64,000 nucleotides of DNA from Zizania palustris (Eukaryota > Streptophyta > Magnoliopsida > Poales > Poaceae). The notes under the pieces were generated by a model. It saw only the letters and a program-made list of their open reading frames with translations. It was not told the DNA's origin and ran no database searches. The stretch lies in the NCBI GenBank assembly GCA_019279435.1, contig JAAALK010000289.1:91047023-91111022 (forward strand), written 5' to 3'. Shown in pieces: positions 32,026 to 44,212 of the stretch; the first letter of the stretch is position 1, and every line of letters starts with the position of its first letter. The position numbers were made by a program, and so were the translations under genes.

Positions 32026-35000
32026 CTAGACCTGCGGGTCGGTCGGCGGAGCAGGAACCGAAGGGGCTGGCGAAGCAGGAAGTGGTGGCTTTGTTTGCGC
32101 TTGCTTCTGCCGACGGGCCTCGTCAATCCAGGCCTTAGCTGCGACCTTATGGTCCGTCTTCCAGGTCGACCGGAAGGCTTCCCAGGCCGAAGCCACCTCC
32201 GAAGATGGCCGCAGCAAGTCGTCATCAGCGAAGCCTCCAGGAGACGAGCCTCCGACTGAGCCAACGGGGATCCGAAGGGATTCGAGATGACGAAGAACCC
32301 CGATACCAGCACACTGTCCGGAGATCTCCCTGTACCAAATACCGGAGTTCTTCATCAACGACGAAGCGACCTGGATCCTCGTCAGCTTCCGGTCAAGGGG
32401 CTCGTGGGTCGCAGCAGAAGACGAAGGGCACATGGTGCCGAAGTACTCCAGCGTACCCTGAAGGGCTTCCAAGGTACGGTCCGCAGTACTGGAGTTTTTC
32501 TTCTCCGCTGCTTCCAGGCCTGCGGCTGTCGCACCCACTTTGGCCACCCGGAGCATCAAAGAACTCTTGAGGGCCATCGCCTGGCTAAGAGCCCCCTGAA
32601 GCTCCACCAGCTGTGCACTTGAGGAAGCGGCCTCCTGGCGGAGTATTTCAACCTCCGCTCGAAGGACAACGCGCTCGGCCTCGACCTCCTGGGCAGATGA
32701 ACGGAGGGCTCCGAGGGCTTCGTCAGACGCCGCCCTAGCCCTCCGTTCCTCCAAGACTTCTTCCTCCAGCCTGAGGGATCTCCCGGTGGAGTCGTTGAGG
32801 GCCGTCTGGAGGGTAGTGACCTTCCGTTTAAGTCGATTAACTTCGACCTCGTTGGAAGTCGCTGCCGCTCTAGCAAGGACAAATTGCTGCAAAAAGAACT
32901 AAGTAAGTACTGAAGTATTTATGACCACTAATGCGAAGTAGCTATGGTGTCTTTTTCATACCTGAAGGGCAGCCCTTTCGAGGGCCGTGTTGAGTGTCGA
33001 AGCCCTGGCCTCGCTCAAGACGGAGATCAACTCCGAATTAGCAATGTCCTGGCTTCTCTCAGCCAGGGGCTCCATGAGTCTTCGGAGGCCACTCCGGTGC
33101 TCCAGGAACGGAGCCAGCAGAGGAAGCCAAGACAAAGCTTGAGCATCATCCGCTATGGCCTCATCCTCCGAATTGCCAACGGAGGGTGCGGCCTGGCCAG
33201 GAAGAAGACCGAGGCTAGAAATACTCTTGCCCCTCCCCGGTACGAAGGAGGGCGAAGTAGGAGTACTCCGACCATCGGCAACCACCTCTTCGACCAGAAC
33301 CGCAGCGGCGGAGGCAACCTCAGTGGTCGAGGCGGCCACTACAGGAGTGACCTCCGTCGCCAACTCCGTCCCGGCGAGCACGTCGTCCGCCCCGAAAGAC
33401 ACATTCTCCGCCACCAAATTCGGAGCCTCCAGAGGCGCGGAGGGGTCCGCTCGAATGGCAACCTCTGAAGACGCAGGGGCTTCAGACGCCACCAAAGCAT
33501 CAGCACCCGAAGAGGTACCTGTTTCAATAATAAAATTAATAAGCATGTTTCCACAGACAGCAGGCAGGTGTTAAGTAAAAAAGGAGGAGCTTCGGAAAGA
33601 ACCTCTGGGAGCTTCGTGGGGAAGGATTGTTGGATCCTCCAAGACTTCGTACATCTGGAGGATGTCAGCAAAGTCATCCCCCGAGGTCCTGCCCTCAACA
33701 TTTCCCGTCGGAGCCACGACCTCCGCAGGGACCGCCTCGGGTGCGGGCAAGTTGGGAGTAGGGGAGTCTGACTCCACCTGCACGACGGCGGGCGCAGGAG
33801 GAGCAGTCGGAGTCACGCTTACCACCTCCCTGACGGAGGCGTTAGGGGGACTTCCCCTATATCTTAGTCGTCCAAGAGGTAGGCTTCGAAGGCCGCCGCT
33901 GTCTGGCCGTCGGAGTCCTCTGCCTCTTCGGAGGCTGAGCTTTGCGCACCCGGCGACGAAGCAGACGAGGTAGGCGCCAACTGCGAAGGGTGCTTCGCTA
34001 CCTTCTTCCTCCGAAGCGGCTGCTTGCCGGCCTTCTTGGAGGGCTCGGCAGCGGCTTTCCTTTTACGGCCAACTGCTCCGGTCGGGGCGAAGTCAGGAAG
34101 ATTCGGGGTCTCCATGCCGAGAGCTCTCCACACTCTGTTGGATCGCTCCCAGCTCCCCACCAGCTCCGACCTTCTTTGCCTCTCGGCCACCGAAGGGGCT
34201 CCGAGAACACGTTCGGTAGCCCGAACTATGTCCTCCGGAGCCAATGCCAGAGGCGCCGCTGAAAGAAAAAAGGTATGAGAATATGAGTATAATTGATTTC
34301 TTCATTTAAATATGATGCAGCAAGAAGAAGGTTTACCTAAGTTTCGGAGGTCCCCCTCCGAGGCTTGCGAGAACACTATCGGCCAGTTGGCTCCAAGGGG
34401 AGGGATCCGAAGGGCGACAAACTCCTCGGCCAAGTCACGCATGCTCATACGACGAGCCACCGATGTGAGCAACCCTAGCCTCGTCGAGAGCAGGCTAGGG
34501 TTCGGAGAGATGTCCGCTTCGTTCCGGTACCAAATCTCCTGGAGAGGACCAGCGAGGGGGGAGTCCTCTCCGACTTCGGCATAAACCATCGAAGTATCCA
34601 GTTGGTGTACCACCTGTCGTTTATAGCTTTTGCAGGGAAGTGGAGGGCATGCTCCCTCCGCAGCTGGAAATTGACGCTGCCGAAGGCTATCGTCACCTTG
34701 GAGTCCCCTAGCCCGTCTTGTGGCTTCGGTTGGCATATGGCTTCGTGGGTCGCGGCGAAGACTTCGGAGTGTCCTTCGCACCCCTCCGCTCGGAGCGCCC
34801 ATTCGAAGATGGCCAAACGGGCGATGGCGTTGGGGGACAGTTGAGGCAGGGTGATATGGAACAAGTCCAACACCTCTGCCAAGAAGTCTACGGCCGGCAG
34901 CCCCAGGCCTGCTTCGAAGAATGCTTCGAAGACCACCACCTCTCCGATCCGCGGCCTTGGAGTCGACTCCGTCCCAGGGACTCGAGTCCTTAGCCCAGCG

Positions 35001-35230
35001 CCCAACTTTCCGTCCACCGCTTCTTCAATGGACTCGGCGGTGCTCAAGGATTGGCCGATGATGAAGCTTTGAGCAATCTTCTTCTTGGAGGGCGGACGGA
35101 GCGCCCGAGGATTCTTGGGCCAGGCACCACTCGGAGCCCCCGCCATTGCCGCCGCTGCCGAAGCGGCCCACGCCTGCCTCTGCGCCAGGGTGTTGGCCGC
35201 CGCCGGGGTGGTGTGGCTAGTTCTCGCCAT
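32026..35230 (-). CDS. Spliced antisense cargo gene of family A, PF04195-like
   Basis: The best-preserved cargo gene. ATG at 35230 (MARTSHTTPAAAN). Exon 1 (35230-34337) carries the PF04195-like region: RPRIGEVVVFEAFFEAG, LSPNAIARLAIFEWAL, IAFGSVNFQLRREHALHF, then, after a frameshift near 34580, RRMSMRDLAEEFVALRI. Exon 2 (34258-33603) has the WERSNRVWRALGM block and a strongly basic run (GRKRKAAAEPSKK, PLRRKKVAKH) that looks like a bipartite nuclear-localisation signal; a TAA/frame change lies near 33860. Exon 3 (33518-32962) is Ala/Ser/Glu-rich. Exon 4 (32886-32026) is a long coiled coil then a conserved tail ending PAPPTDPQV. The three introns join in frame. A nuclear, self-associating role is inferred; the true function is unknown. 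Confidence 0.7.
32887..32961 (-). other. Intron 3 of the A2 antisense gene (75 nt)
   Basis: Donor GTATGA at 32961 after GCCCTTCAG and acceptor GTTCTTTTTGCAG at 32887, phase 0. It removes an in-frame TGA that follows the donor. Confidence 0.8.
33519..33602 (-). other. Intron 2 of the A2 antisense gene (84 nt)
   Basis: Donor GTTCTT at 33602 after CCCAGAG and acceptor ATTATTGAAACAG at 33519, phase 1, restoring a Gly codon. Confidence 0.7.
34259..34336 (-). other. Intron 1 of the A2 antisense gene (78 nt)
   Basis: Donor GTAAAC at 34336 and acceptor TTTTTCTTTCAG at 34259, phase 1. The codon is completed across the junction and the frame enters AAPLALAPEDIV in exon 2. Confidence 0.8.
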
Positions 35231-35325
35231 CGTGCTCGAGTGTTCAAGAGTTTGGAGGATTGGGGGAAAGGTGAATCGCAGGTGATGAATGCGGTAAAAA
35301 GTCTCGGTTAATCTCCGTCTCCCCC

Positions 35326-35332
35326 TTTTATA
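35326..35332 (-). promoter_or_regulatory. TATA box of the A2 antisense gene
   Basis: TATAAAA on the minus strand about 96-102 bp before the ATG at 35230, followed by a purine-rich then pyrimidine-rich leader. It points away from the 3' LTR and drives transcription against gag-pol. Confidence 0.6.
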
Positions 35333-35780
35333 ACCACGCGACCAGTACTACTCTTCGATTGATTTCACATTGCAGGTTCGGCTTCCGTCACCGACAAGTG
35401 GGTCCGGTAATTGGAACGGCGTACAACCGCTGTAAAAATCGACCGTTACCTTTTTGCAGAGGGTAACGGCTACTTGCGCTGTAACGGTTACTTCTAACGG
35501 TGCCCCACGATGTTCGCTCTCCGGAACCGTCTCCACGACGTGTGCACTCCGAAACCGTCTCCACGACGTTTGTACTCTGTAATCGTTCCCTTCCCAACAT
35601 GCGTTCCCACTGTACCAAGAACTCGAAGGGGAAGGTTCGAAGGCGTTGGGTCCAAAATCCTCGGCTAAGTCACAGCATCCTCAAATCCTCTTTAAGCCTC
35701 AGAAATTAGAAATGTTCTTTTCGTATACTGCCTTCTTTCTAAAACAGGTTAACTACAGAAAGGCGTATTCGAGGGGCTAC
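35333..35780. other. Antisense promoter region and polypurine tract of A2
   Basis: No gene. It contains near-repeats of CCGTCTCCACGACG (35526-35570) and TAACGG (35460-35500), possibly promoter elements. The segment ends with TTCGAGGGGCTAC directly before the LTR, a plausible plus-strand primer. Confidence 0.45.
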
Positions 35781-36278
35781 TGTTGGGGGAAATTACTCCA
35801 TTTCCAAGACTTAAAGATTAATCCTTCAAAGGCTAATGAGGACTTCGAAGCCGGCGGACTGTTGCTCGAAGCATACGTCACCATGACCGGAGGGTGCTAC
35901 GGTGCGAAGCCATAGAGAACCCTCCGAAGGGAGGATGGAGACCTCGAAGCCGAAGGACATGATTGATTGGATGTCCAGCTTATCCATTTGCCTTGCAGTA
36001 CTTTACCGTGTATAACCTTGTTTATAATACCGAATAGTTTCTACTATGTCGGTTGTAATCTAGGGGTAAATAGGTCTTTTCCTTATGCTTTTTCCCCTAT
36101 AAATACCCCCCATTGTACCCTGTAAAAAGGGGATCCAGAACAAGTTGTTCATCTACACTTATTCGGACCACTTGAGCTATTATCCATTTCGGAGGCTCAA
36201 GGTAGTCCTTAAACACAAACTTCCTGTTTGTCCGTTCTTGATTACCGAGAACCTGTTGGCGTAACGTTTGCGCCAACA
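35781..36278 (+). repeat. 3' LTR of A2 right part (498 bp)
   Basis: TGTTGGGGGA to GCGCCAACA, with TGTTGG/CCAACA inverted termini. A TATAAATA box is at 36098-36105. It follows a purine-rich tract. The body does not match the 24255 LTR by eye. Confidence 0.75.
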
Positions 36279-37298
36279 TATAACAACTCATATATTGATT
36301 TCTTGTTGTAGATATTGAAGAATCAGCACCACTAACCGCAGGCTGCACTGTGTTTCTTGCAATAATTTTTGACTTGCCCATGGAAGAAACACAAGAGGTA
36401 GTGCCACAGGTATGTGCTCCACTGGTCGGACTAGAAGAAAACTGACCTCTAGCTGCAATGGAACGACAAGCAACCTTTATGTCTTCGGCAATCCGAACAA
36501 TGCGCTTGATGTTGTATGTTAACCCTAAAAGAAAACATTGCATGGTATGCTCGGGATGTTCACGAACTCTAGCTCGCTGCATGATCAACTTCATATCTTG
36601 ATAATAAGCATCCATGGTCATAACACCTTGCTTCAAATTCTGCAATTTGTCATATTGAGAGGGGATATAGTTGCGAGGAACAAAATGCTCACGCATGACT
36701 TCCTTCATAGTTCTCCATATAACAATTGCTAGTTCACCATCTTCCTATCTGGTATGCACTAGATTATCCCACCAACGCAAAGCATAACCAGCAAATTCAA
36801 AAGATGCCAACTTGATTTTTCTATTTTTTGTATAATCATGTACGCGCCAAAACTTTTCCATCTTTAACTCCCAAGTGAGATATTCTTCAACATCAGTAGT
36901 TCCTACAAACATGGGTATAGAAAATTTTGGATTGCCTAGTCCATCATCTTCACAGTTAGCCGGTGCAATATCAACATCAAACATTAGATGACAAATAGAA
37001 CCACAGACTCCATTGCCACGACCTCCATCGACATGGCCTCCGTTGCCATGACCTCCAATGCCGCCGCCATGCTGATCATTATAAACACTTGTCTCTCCAT
37101 CATCATCAGATTCATCCACATGTTGCTGGTTGTCTTGACGATTAAACAATGTTTGCAAGGTTGCTACAGCATGTGTTAAGTCTGTGATAGAACGTTGAAG
37201 TGTTTTCACTTGCCTTTGTGTTTCTTGAACCATGTGAACAACGCCATCTACTTTCAGCTTCACTTTCCGCAAATCAGTAGAAAATGGTTTAACAGCAT
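36279..37298 (-). pseudogene. gag of element C, main part
   Basis: The minus-strand frame from 37298 continues the gag begun at 47512. It encodes a coiled region (VQETQRQVKTLQRSI), a Gly/His-rich low-complexity stretch (GGHGNGGHVDGG), then the capsid: PMFVGTTDVEEYLTWELK, FAGYALRWWDNLV, an in-frame TAG at about 36745, MREHFVPRNYIPSQ and TMQCFLLGL. This is Retrotrans_gag type. The gag is cut at 36279 by A2, and the apparent ORF extension to 36097 is LTR sequence. No zinc knuckle is left. Confidence 0.8.
37294..37298. repeat. Target-site duplication of copia A, left
   Basis: AGCAT immediately before the LTR start, matching 47397-47401. Confidence 0.9.
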
Positions 37299-40200
37299 TG
37301 TGAAACCAAGGGTGGTTTCGGTATGGATGATAAGTGATTGACAAGGATGAGTGGTTGAGCGATGGAGTGTTGGTTGAGTGCATCGAGGGGTTCAATGTAA
37401 AGTTCAGGAGTGGTTGCCGAAGTTTCGGCGGTGCGTCGCGTCCTTGTTTTGGCTTGTCTTGGATGTATAGAGTGGAGATGTTGATCGACTATCGATGGCG
37501 AGTGATCAAGGGTCAAGCGAGGAGCTCGATGCTAGAGGATCAGGTAGGCTGGACGAAGTTGGAGAAGATCTCAAGAGTGCACGAAGAGACCGAGCGAAAT
37601 TTGGACGGACGGATGGAAGCGACGGCATGACGACCGGGTCTGCGAGAGGGAGGCCAGGGAAAGCACACAGGCGGCTTGAGGGGATCGAGAGTGGAAGTGG
37701 CTTGATGGCGCTCGGAGTCACAAAGCGGTGTCGCGAGTCAAAGGGTTGAGAGGTTTTGTCGGTTTTTGCTGAAAACCGTCACAAATCTATTTTTGTTGAT
37801 TTCTATAGTTTGGAGTTCTTTTTGCTTTGAGTCAATGTGTAATAAAAAGTTGAGAGTCTAGAGTAATTGTACTCCTTTGGTATATTTTTCAGAATTTCCT
37901 AATTCTGAAAATATATTACAAGGAATAGGACTTTTGTGTAATTTTCAATTCTAGAGGGTTCTTTTTAGAAAATACCCCCCATGGTTGGCCTATAAATAGG
38001 GGACCATATCCATGGGCAGGTGGAGGATTTTCGGTTGTTCTTTTTGCTGAACTAAATATCAATTTCATACATTTTCTGCTGCTTTTGCTCAAATCTGTGC
38101 GTCACTATTTATCATCCGACAACTTGAACAATGCAGCGATGAAGAACTCCAATTCCTAGTGCAGGTTAGTTTTGTGGCTGAATTCGATTTTGTGAGCTCT
38201 TTTCTGGTGAATCCACTTCAGAACTTCATATAGATGTCTAAGGTGTATGTTTTGAATGAGAAATTTTTGAAAGTTGCAAGTGATTTCTGCAATATCTTCT
38301 TGATCTTTTTGCTGCTCAAAAGAGGCACCATAGCTCTAAAAAATTACTCTCAGAAATTGTTTCAGATTTTGGTTTAGCCTTCTACATGTTTGATGAAATG
38401 TTGCTTCAATTGTTCATCAGCATCTTGGCTAATTCTTGAACTGTTTCTTGAATGACATCATGGTTGAAGGGATTCAAAGATTTTCCATAACTACTTTTGC
38501 AGAAATTGAAGATTAATCTTTGCTACTATCTCTATTTTTGTTGTTGCAGAGAAGGTCTGATTTCTCTTCTATTTTCCTTGAGTAGTTAATGTTTTTAGGT
38601 TCTGAAAATTCTATTTAGATCACTTGTGATCTGAAACAAACTGATCTGAAACTGAATTCAAAACTGAAATGAATTGGGTATACAGTTTTCAGAGTTATAT
38701 TGTTCTTCATCTAGGTTTCAGCAAAAGTTGTGTTAGATTACTTTAACTGCTTTGCTGAAACTAAGAGCAGTTTGTGTCATAGTTTCTTTCTGAAATATTG
38801 TGAATTCAACTAAAACCTGATCTGAAATTTGTTTTCAAGGATAAATTAAATTTGCTAGTTCAGATCTGATCTGTGATCTCTGAAATCTCTATTCAGTTTT
38901 ATTTCTGGTTCAGATCTGAATTCTTCATGTGAATTGCTGCATTTTGAATTTTGTCTTCACTATCCAAATGCAAAATTGAAGTACTGTTCACCATCATGAA
39001 GATTTCAGTAGCTGATCCTTCAATTGAGTCTGTTTGAATTTTGTGTGAATTGAAACTTGGAATTCTGAGATTTAAATCAGCACACTGTGTATTATCTAGC
39101 TTAATCTGAGTGCATAATTCTGAAATTGAGTATTCATAAAAGTATTGTTTATCATCAATGAAGTTTTCAGATTGTGTAGATATGATTCTGAATTTTTGTT
39201 TACAAGAATCTGAATAGCTGAAATAGTTTGTTGTTTACTCTGATTGCTAGAACTGATACAGGTTGTGTGTTCTGAATTTTACTCTAGAAGTGGTCTTATC
39301 AGCACTGTCCTGTAACTGGCATTCATTCAGCTTTCTTCAGGAGTTTTTGGATCTACTGTGAACAACACTAGATCATTTTAGTCAAAAGTGTATTTACATG
39401 TTATTGCTTATTGATTCAGAAGTATTTATAAACTGTCCCAATTCTGAAATCTGTAAACCTGAATTGTTTTAAACTTGCAATTTGTTTTAGAGTTATCAAT
39501 CAAAGGTTGAGCTATGATTTTATCTGGAGAAACTATTCATTGTCCAAGATCTTTCAGATGAGCAGAATTGTTGGTAGATTGAATTAAATTCTAATCTAAA
39601 GCCCTGAAATAGAGTGTTCTGAAAATTTCTGTTATTAACTGAAAGTGTTGTTTTGATTCAATTCAGAAGTTGATTCAAATTTAATCTTGATTCATACACT
39701 GATTTGAAACTGAAATGTTTTTAGGATAACCTGATTGGTAGCTTCAGAACTTTGCATTACAATTTAATTTGAAATCAATCTGAATCTCTGATTTAACCCT
39801 GAGCTCAATTTTAGATTTACAACAGTAATCTGCAATATGATTCAATTGTTTTGATGAACTGAATTGAATTTGCTTGGTGAGTATATCTCTCGAGAATAGA
39901 TTGCAAATTGGATATTATCTAGAATCTGAATTTTGTTCAGAACTGAAATTTGTTTTGAGGTTGAAATCTGAGTTCTGAATTAATTGAGTTCTAGTTTAAA
40001 GCTGAAATCTAGTTTCTGAATTTTGAGAAGTTATTGTTCACCATCCTAAAATTTTCAAGAAGTTGCAATTTCAAGTTAGATATGTTTGATTTAATTTGAT
40101 TTAGGAATCTGAACAGTTTTGTAGTAAAACTGAATTCTGAAACTTGATTTGAATTTCTGAGTATTTTTCTGATTCTTTGAAACATGTCGGAGTTACATTG

Positions 40201-40471
40201 ATCGACACCTTTCTATCGACTATTCGTTTGCCGAGATAGTATCTATATTTCGGAGTTTCAAATACCGACAACACAGATCGACTGTTCAAACTCCGATTTG
40301 CTCTAAACTGTGATTTTGAATCAAGTTTTGCACTGTTATAGTACTACTCTGTTCAAAATTGATTTGATCAACATTTGAGGTGCGTTGGGTGATCTGAACA
40401 GGCCATCACATTCGCACAAAAGTGTTGAGGCGCCTATTCACCCCTCCTCTAGTCGCCATTCCGATCCCACA
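37299..40471 (+). repeat. 5' LTR of copia A (3,173 bp)
   Basis: TGTGAAACC to ATCCCACA. TATAAATA at 37991-37998. The region from about 38240 to 40350 is AT-rich and dominated by the word CTGAA and its complement. An 84-codon open stretch (37495-37749) also stands in the 3' LTR but has no known match by eye. Confidence 0.92.
37991..37998 (+). promoter_or_regulatory. TATA box in copia A 5' LTR
   Basis: TATAAATA about 690 bp into the LTR, with the equivalent at 44905-44912 in the 3' copy. Confidence 0.6.
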
Positions 40472-40473
40472 AT

Positions 40474-40485
40474 TGGTATTAGAGC
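40474..40485 (+). other. Primer-binding site of copia A (initiator tRNA-Met)
   Basis: TGGTATTAGAGC lies two bases after the LTR. It differs at one position from TGGTATCAGAGC, the standard complement of plant initiator tRNA-Met. Confidence 0.85.
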
Positions 40486-40537
40486 CGGTTAGATCACCAA
40501 TTGACCTTAACCGGTTTGTGATCCTTGTTTTGGCGAC

Positions 40538-42918
40538 ATGGAAAGAAACACAAAAATCCCGATGTTTGATGGTTCAGATTATTCTTATTGGAAGGTGTGC
40601 ATGGAGGCTTACCTTCTGAGCCAAGGAAGTGTTATTTGGGACATCGTTGATTCCCAATATGTGATCCCTGAAACTCGAACCTCAGAGACTGATAAAACAA
40701 AGTATGAGTGCAACAGCAAAGCGAGAAACATACTTTTTGTCAGCCTAAGTCGCAAAGAGTTTGACAGGGTCCAGCACGTACGAACTGCTCATGAAATCTA
40801 GACCACTTTTAGAACTTTTCATGAGGGCACTACCCAGATTAAGGCTAGGAGGAAAAGCACATATAATCAAGAGTACCAAATGTTTGTGCAAGGCCCCGGC
40901 GAATCGGTAGATGCCATGTTTGCACGCTTTGATGGGATTGTCAGTAATTTGCGCTCCACTGGGACTTTGACTTACTCTGACCACGATAAGGTGATCAAAC
41001 TTCTATATGCTCTTGATCGTAACATATGGGAGGTGAAGATCTCCAGTATTGAAGAGTCGGCAAGCTTTGACACTCTGACTTGTGACAAAATCTTTAGTAA
41101 GCTTAAGTCCACCGAGATTGCCAAGGCGTCTCGACCAGGAGCTGGAAAAGCTTTGTTGCCTTCGATTGATTTGGTTTCTAGTCCTGGCAGTGGTACCTCA
41201 TTTGGAGGTAATTTTTCTGGCATTTCTAGAATTTGTGCTTATTCTGGTGCTTTTGACCTGTCCTCCCTTGTCTCTGTCACAAAAAAACAAGTGGACACTC
41301 TAGATGATGAGGAGCTAGCTCTCATTGTTAAGAAGTTCACTCGCTTTTATAATGATAGACGAGACCAAAGGAGAGGACGGTCACAGGGGTGTTTTGAATG
41401 TGGAGATACGTCTCACATAAAAGAGAATTGCCCTAAACTAAAAATGAAAAATGAAAATGAGCACAAACACCAAAAATGGAATAAGAAACCCTATTCCAGA
41501 GGGAAGCGAGGAAAATTGGCTAAAAGAGTAGCCAAAGCTTTTGTGGCCACCCTCAGCAACATCGACAGCACATCAAGCGAGGAGCCAAGCTCGGAGGAAG
41601 AGGAGCCTCCCAAGAAAGAGAAGAAGGAGAAGAAGGAGAAGAAGACGATAGACCTCAACGACCTTTGCTTCGCGATCGACGGCAACGACAGCAGCGACGA
41701 GCTCTACACTTCTGAGGTATATCTATCCCATGATCAGCTTCTTGTTCAGAATGATGAATTGCATGATGTTGTTTATTCTCAGGATAGATTACTTAAACTT
41801 GCTGCTAAAGAACGAAAAGAATTAAAATTCAGACTTGAAACTATTTGCACTGAACTTGCAATTTTGAAATCTAAGTCTGATGATGTCAATTGTGAGTCAT
41901 GTCTTACTATTATGAATGAACTTGCTCAGCTGCATTTTACACATGCTCAAACTGTTGAAAAACTTGATTGACTGAAAAGCAGCTTTTGGTGGTGGAGTCT
42001 AGTCCTGTGGTCATTAATGAATGCCTGAACTGTCATTTACTTGTTGAAAGCATTAATTTGAGAGGTAGGCATGTTGATGAACTTAAGGCTAGATTGGATA
42101 GTGTTGAGTGTTCTAAAGATGTGCAGCCAGCGTGTCCCACCTGCATCACCCTTAAGGACCAACTCAGCTTTGCTAGAGAGCAAGCGAAAAAATTGAAATG
42201 TGAGAATGACTACCTTCTCTCCGTGGTGGAAAAATGCACTGAAGGAAAGGGTAGGATGGATCTGCTTTTGGCTAAACCAAAATGTGTGCTGATAGTGTAG
42301 GGTTAGCTCTCGGGTTGGGTTATGAGAGAACTACTCCAAACACTTTGAGCAAAATTGTGTTCACTTCTCCCACTACCCTTGAGAAAGAAAGAGCCCATTT
42401 ATACACCGATCAAAAAGCCAAGAATCCTACTTAACCTACAAAGAAAGCTCTTCGTTCACCAGATGAACCTTCTCATCCAAAACCCAAGAAAACTGTGAGA
42501 TTTGTGCTTAAGACCCATGCTCGCACACCCAAGAGAGTGTATCACTGCTCCTATTGTCATCGAGTGGGTCACTTGGTTGGGTTTTGCTTTCATCGTATCA
42601 GGTATGAGCAACAGTCTTTTGCTATGAGCTTTTAGGACATGCATTACCCATCTTTAGGTATGCATGAGTCTGCTTTTCGCTCGTATCCTTATTTTGAGGC
42701 CCCACATGGCTATATGAGTGATTTTGCCCCTTGTGGTGTACACCATGTTTCATATGGTGATAGATCATGTGTAAGAGGCTTTAATGCTCGACAGGTTGGG
42801 AGACCTCGTCGTTTTCTAGGTTCACGCTTTGTAGGTAGACCACGCACTTTTTATCATGGCTTATCTCTTGTGCATGGTCAGTCTACTATTTTGTCTGGTT
42901 CTCGAGTTTTGCGATGCT
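40538..42918 (+). pseudogene. gag of copia A
   Basis: ATG at 40538 (MERNTKIPMFDGSDYSYWK). The UBN2/DUF4219-like capsid region reaches about residue 230. A CCHC knuckle reads CFECGDTSHIKENC at about 41393. An acidic and lysine-rich hinge follows, then a coiled coil, then a second Cys/His patch (YHCSYCHRVGHLVGFC) near 42540, and the product ends at VLRC-stop. A TAG at about 40799 replaces the Trp codon of copia B, one frameshift lies at about 41965 and another near 42290. The same protein in copia B is almost fully open, so the losses are local. Confidence 0.85.
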
Positions 42919-44212
42919 AGATTCCAAAACAGTTTTTAACTCACCCTCTCACTGAGCATCCGAGAGATTCTAGCATGTTTTGAGGGGGAGTTGTGTAGCA
43001 TTGCATGAGCTTTTGTCATATGATTAATTACTTTTACAAGTACATGCTTTGTTATGCCTTTGTAGTATTGTCTTTAATACTATTGACTATTCTTGGCATG
43101 TTTACTTCTGATAATTGTCATGAGCATGGCTTTTATGTGTGAAAATTTGAAAACGATCACTGTTTAGTTTAGAAACTAGCTTGAATTGGCTGAGTGCTTT
43201 TGCTATCTTTTACACACCTGATAGCTAGGTCCTTTTTACTTGGATGCTAATACGCAACTTGATTTCATCAAAAATGAATGAAAATGAAAATGAATGAAAA
43301 TGAAAATGAAAAATGAATGAAAATGAAAATGAATGATATTCATGTTGTTGTGTGCTAAAATTGAAAATATCCAGGTAGGTTTGCTTTGTCGCACTACTTT
43401 GTTCTGGACGGCTTACCATAGCACTTTGGTATGAACCAGGACATTGAAGTGTATACCGAGATCAATGCTTTAAGCTTTCGATAGTCTTTTGCTTGACCTA
43501 GGCTTGGCTTGGTCGGTTAGCATAAGGTTGACATGCAAATAACCCCTGGCACAAAAATGAAAAATTTAAAATTCATTGCATATCACGTTTGCTGAAGCAC
43601 CTTGAAGTGGGATACACTTTTCTGGTTAGTATTTGATTAGCTTTTGCATCTTATGCCTTGACATGTCTAGTATGCTAGTCTAAGTGGTGATGCTTTTATT
43701 TGCTAAAATTTGAAAATGCTTGTTCATGCCTTTTGTTAAGATGGTATTCATCTAAGGGTGTCATTCAGTACTTTTAGACGATATTCAAGGCGAATGATTG
43801 CTTGTACTATAATTGCAGTTGCTCATGTTTCAGAAGCTCACATCTCTGCTTTACCCTCATTCCCCTCTTTGCATCTTTTTATCTCCTTGATGCCTGCATT
43901 GTTAAAGGGGGAGAAATGGTCTACATGATGCTTTTGGAGGCTTTTGGATTGCTTGGTTAAGGGGGAGTAATTGGCTAACCAAGGGGGAGTAATTGGCCTT
44001 CATGTTGAGATGCTTTTGCCTTGCATGTTGCATTGAGATGCTTTTGATGCTTTTGCCTTGCCTTGCATAAGGCTTTTGCCCAAGAGGGGAGATCTTTTAC
44101 CAAGTGACATGTTTTGCTCTTTTATGAGTTTTTATGGTCACTTGTGCACTTAACTTGAATTCCTCATCATGTTTTTGTTTGGGGTTGTCAATGTACTCAT
44201 CAAGGGAGAGAT
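42919..44212 (+). other. 3' untranslated region of copia A; site of pol loss
   Basis: Up to about 42977 the sequence follows the gag/protease linker of copia B (FLTHPLTE against FTHPSTE). From TTTTGAGGGGGAG it follows the copia B sequence after the pol stop (55165 onward). The pol genes are therefore cleanly deleted at this point. The rest is noncoding, with GGGGGAGTAATTGGC twice near 43963-43998, and ends in the polypurine-like CAAGGGAGAGATTG before the LTR. Confidence 0.75.
43271..43337. repeat. ATGAAA/ATGA-type microsatellite
   Basis: An imperfect run of ATGAATGAAAATGAAAATGA-like units, about 67 bp, inside the copia A 3' untranslated region. Confidence 0.85.

Larger units (their letters stand above)
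24255..36278 (+). mobile_element. Ty3/gypsy Tat-like element A2 (possibly two copies joined by a gap)
   Basis: A 5' LTR-like end at 24255-24841, primer site, damaged gag, a 1,000-N gap, pol end, tandem repeats, antisense genes, polypurine tract and a 3' LTR at 35781-36278. The two LTRs share termini (TGTTRGGGGA / CAACA) but their bodies do not align by eye, and the flanking 5-mers differ (ACTTG left, TATAA right). The left and right parts may therefore be two related elements merged across the gap. Confidence 0.8.

Noticed and set aside
36097..36278. C-terminal extension of element C gag
   Set aside because: This part of the open frame is the 3' LTR of A2, read in antisense by chance.
37495..37749. 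84-codon ORF present in both LTRs of copia A (also 44409-44663)
   Set aside because: The LTRs are nearly identical, so keeping the ORF is no evidence of selection; the copia B LTR has related sequence without the same ORF.
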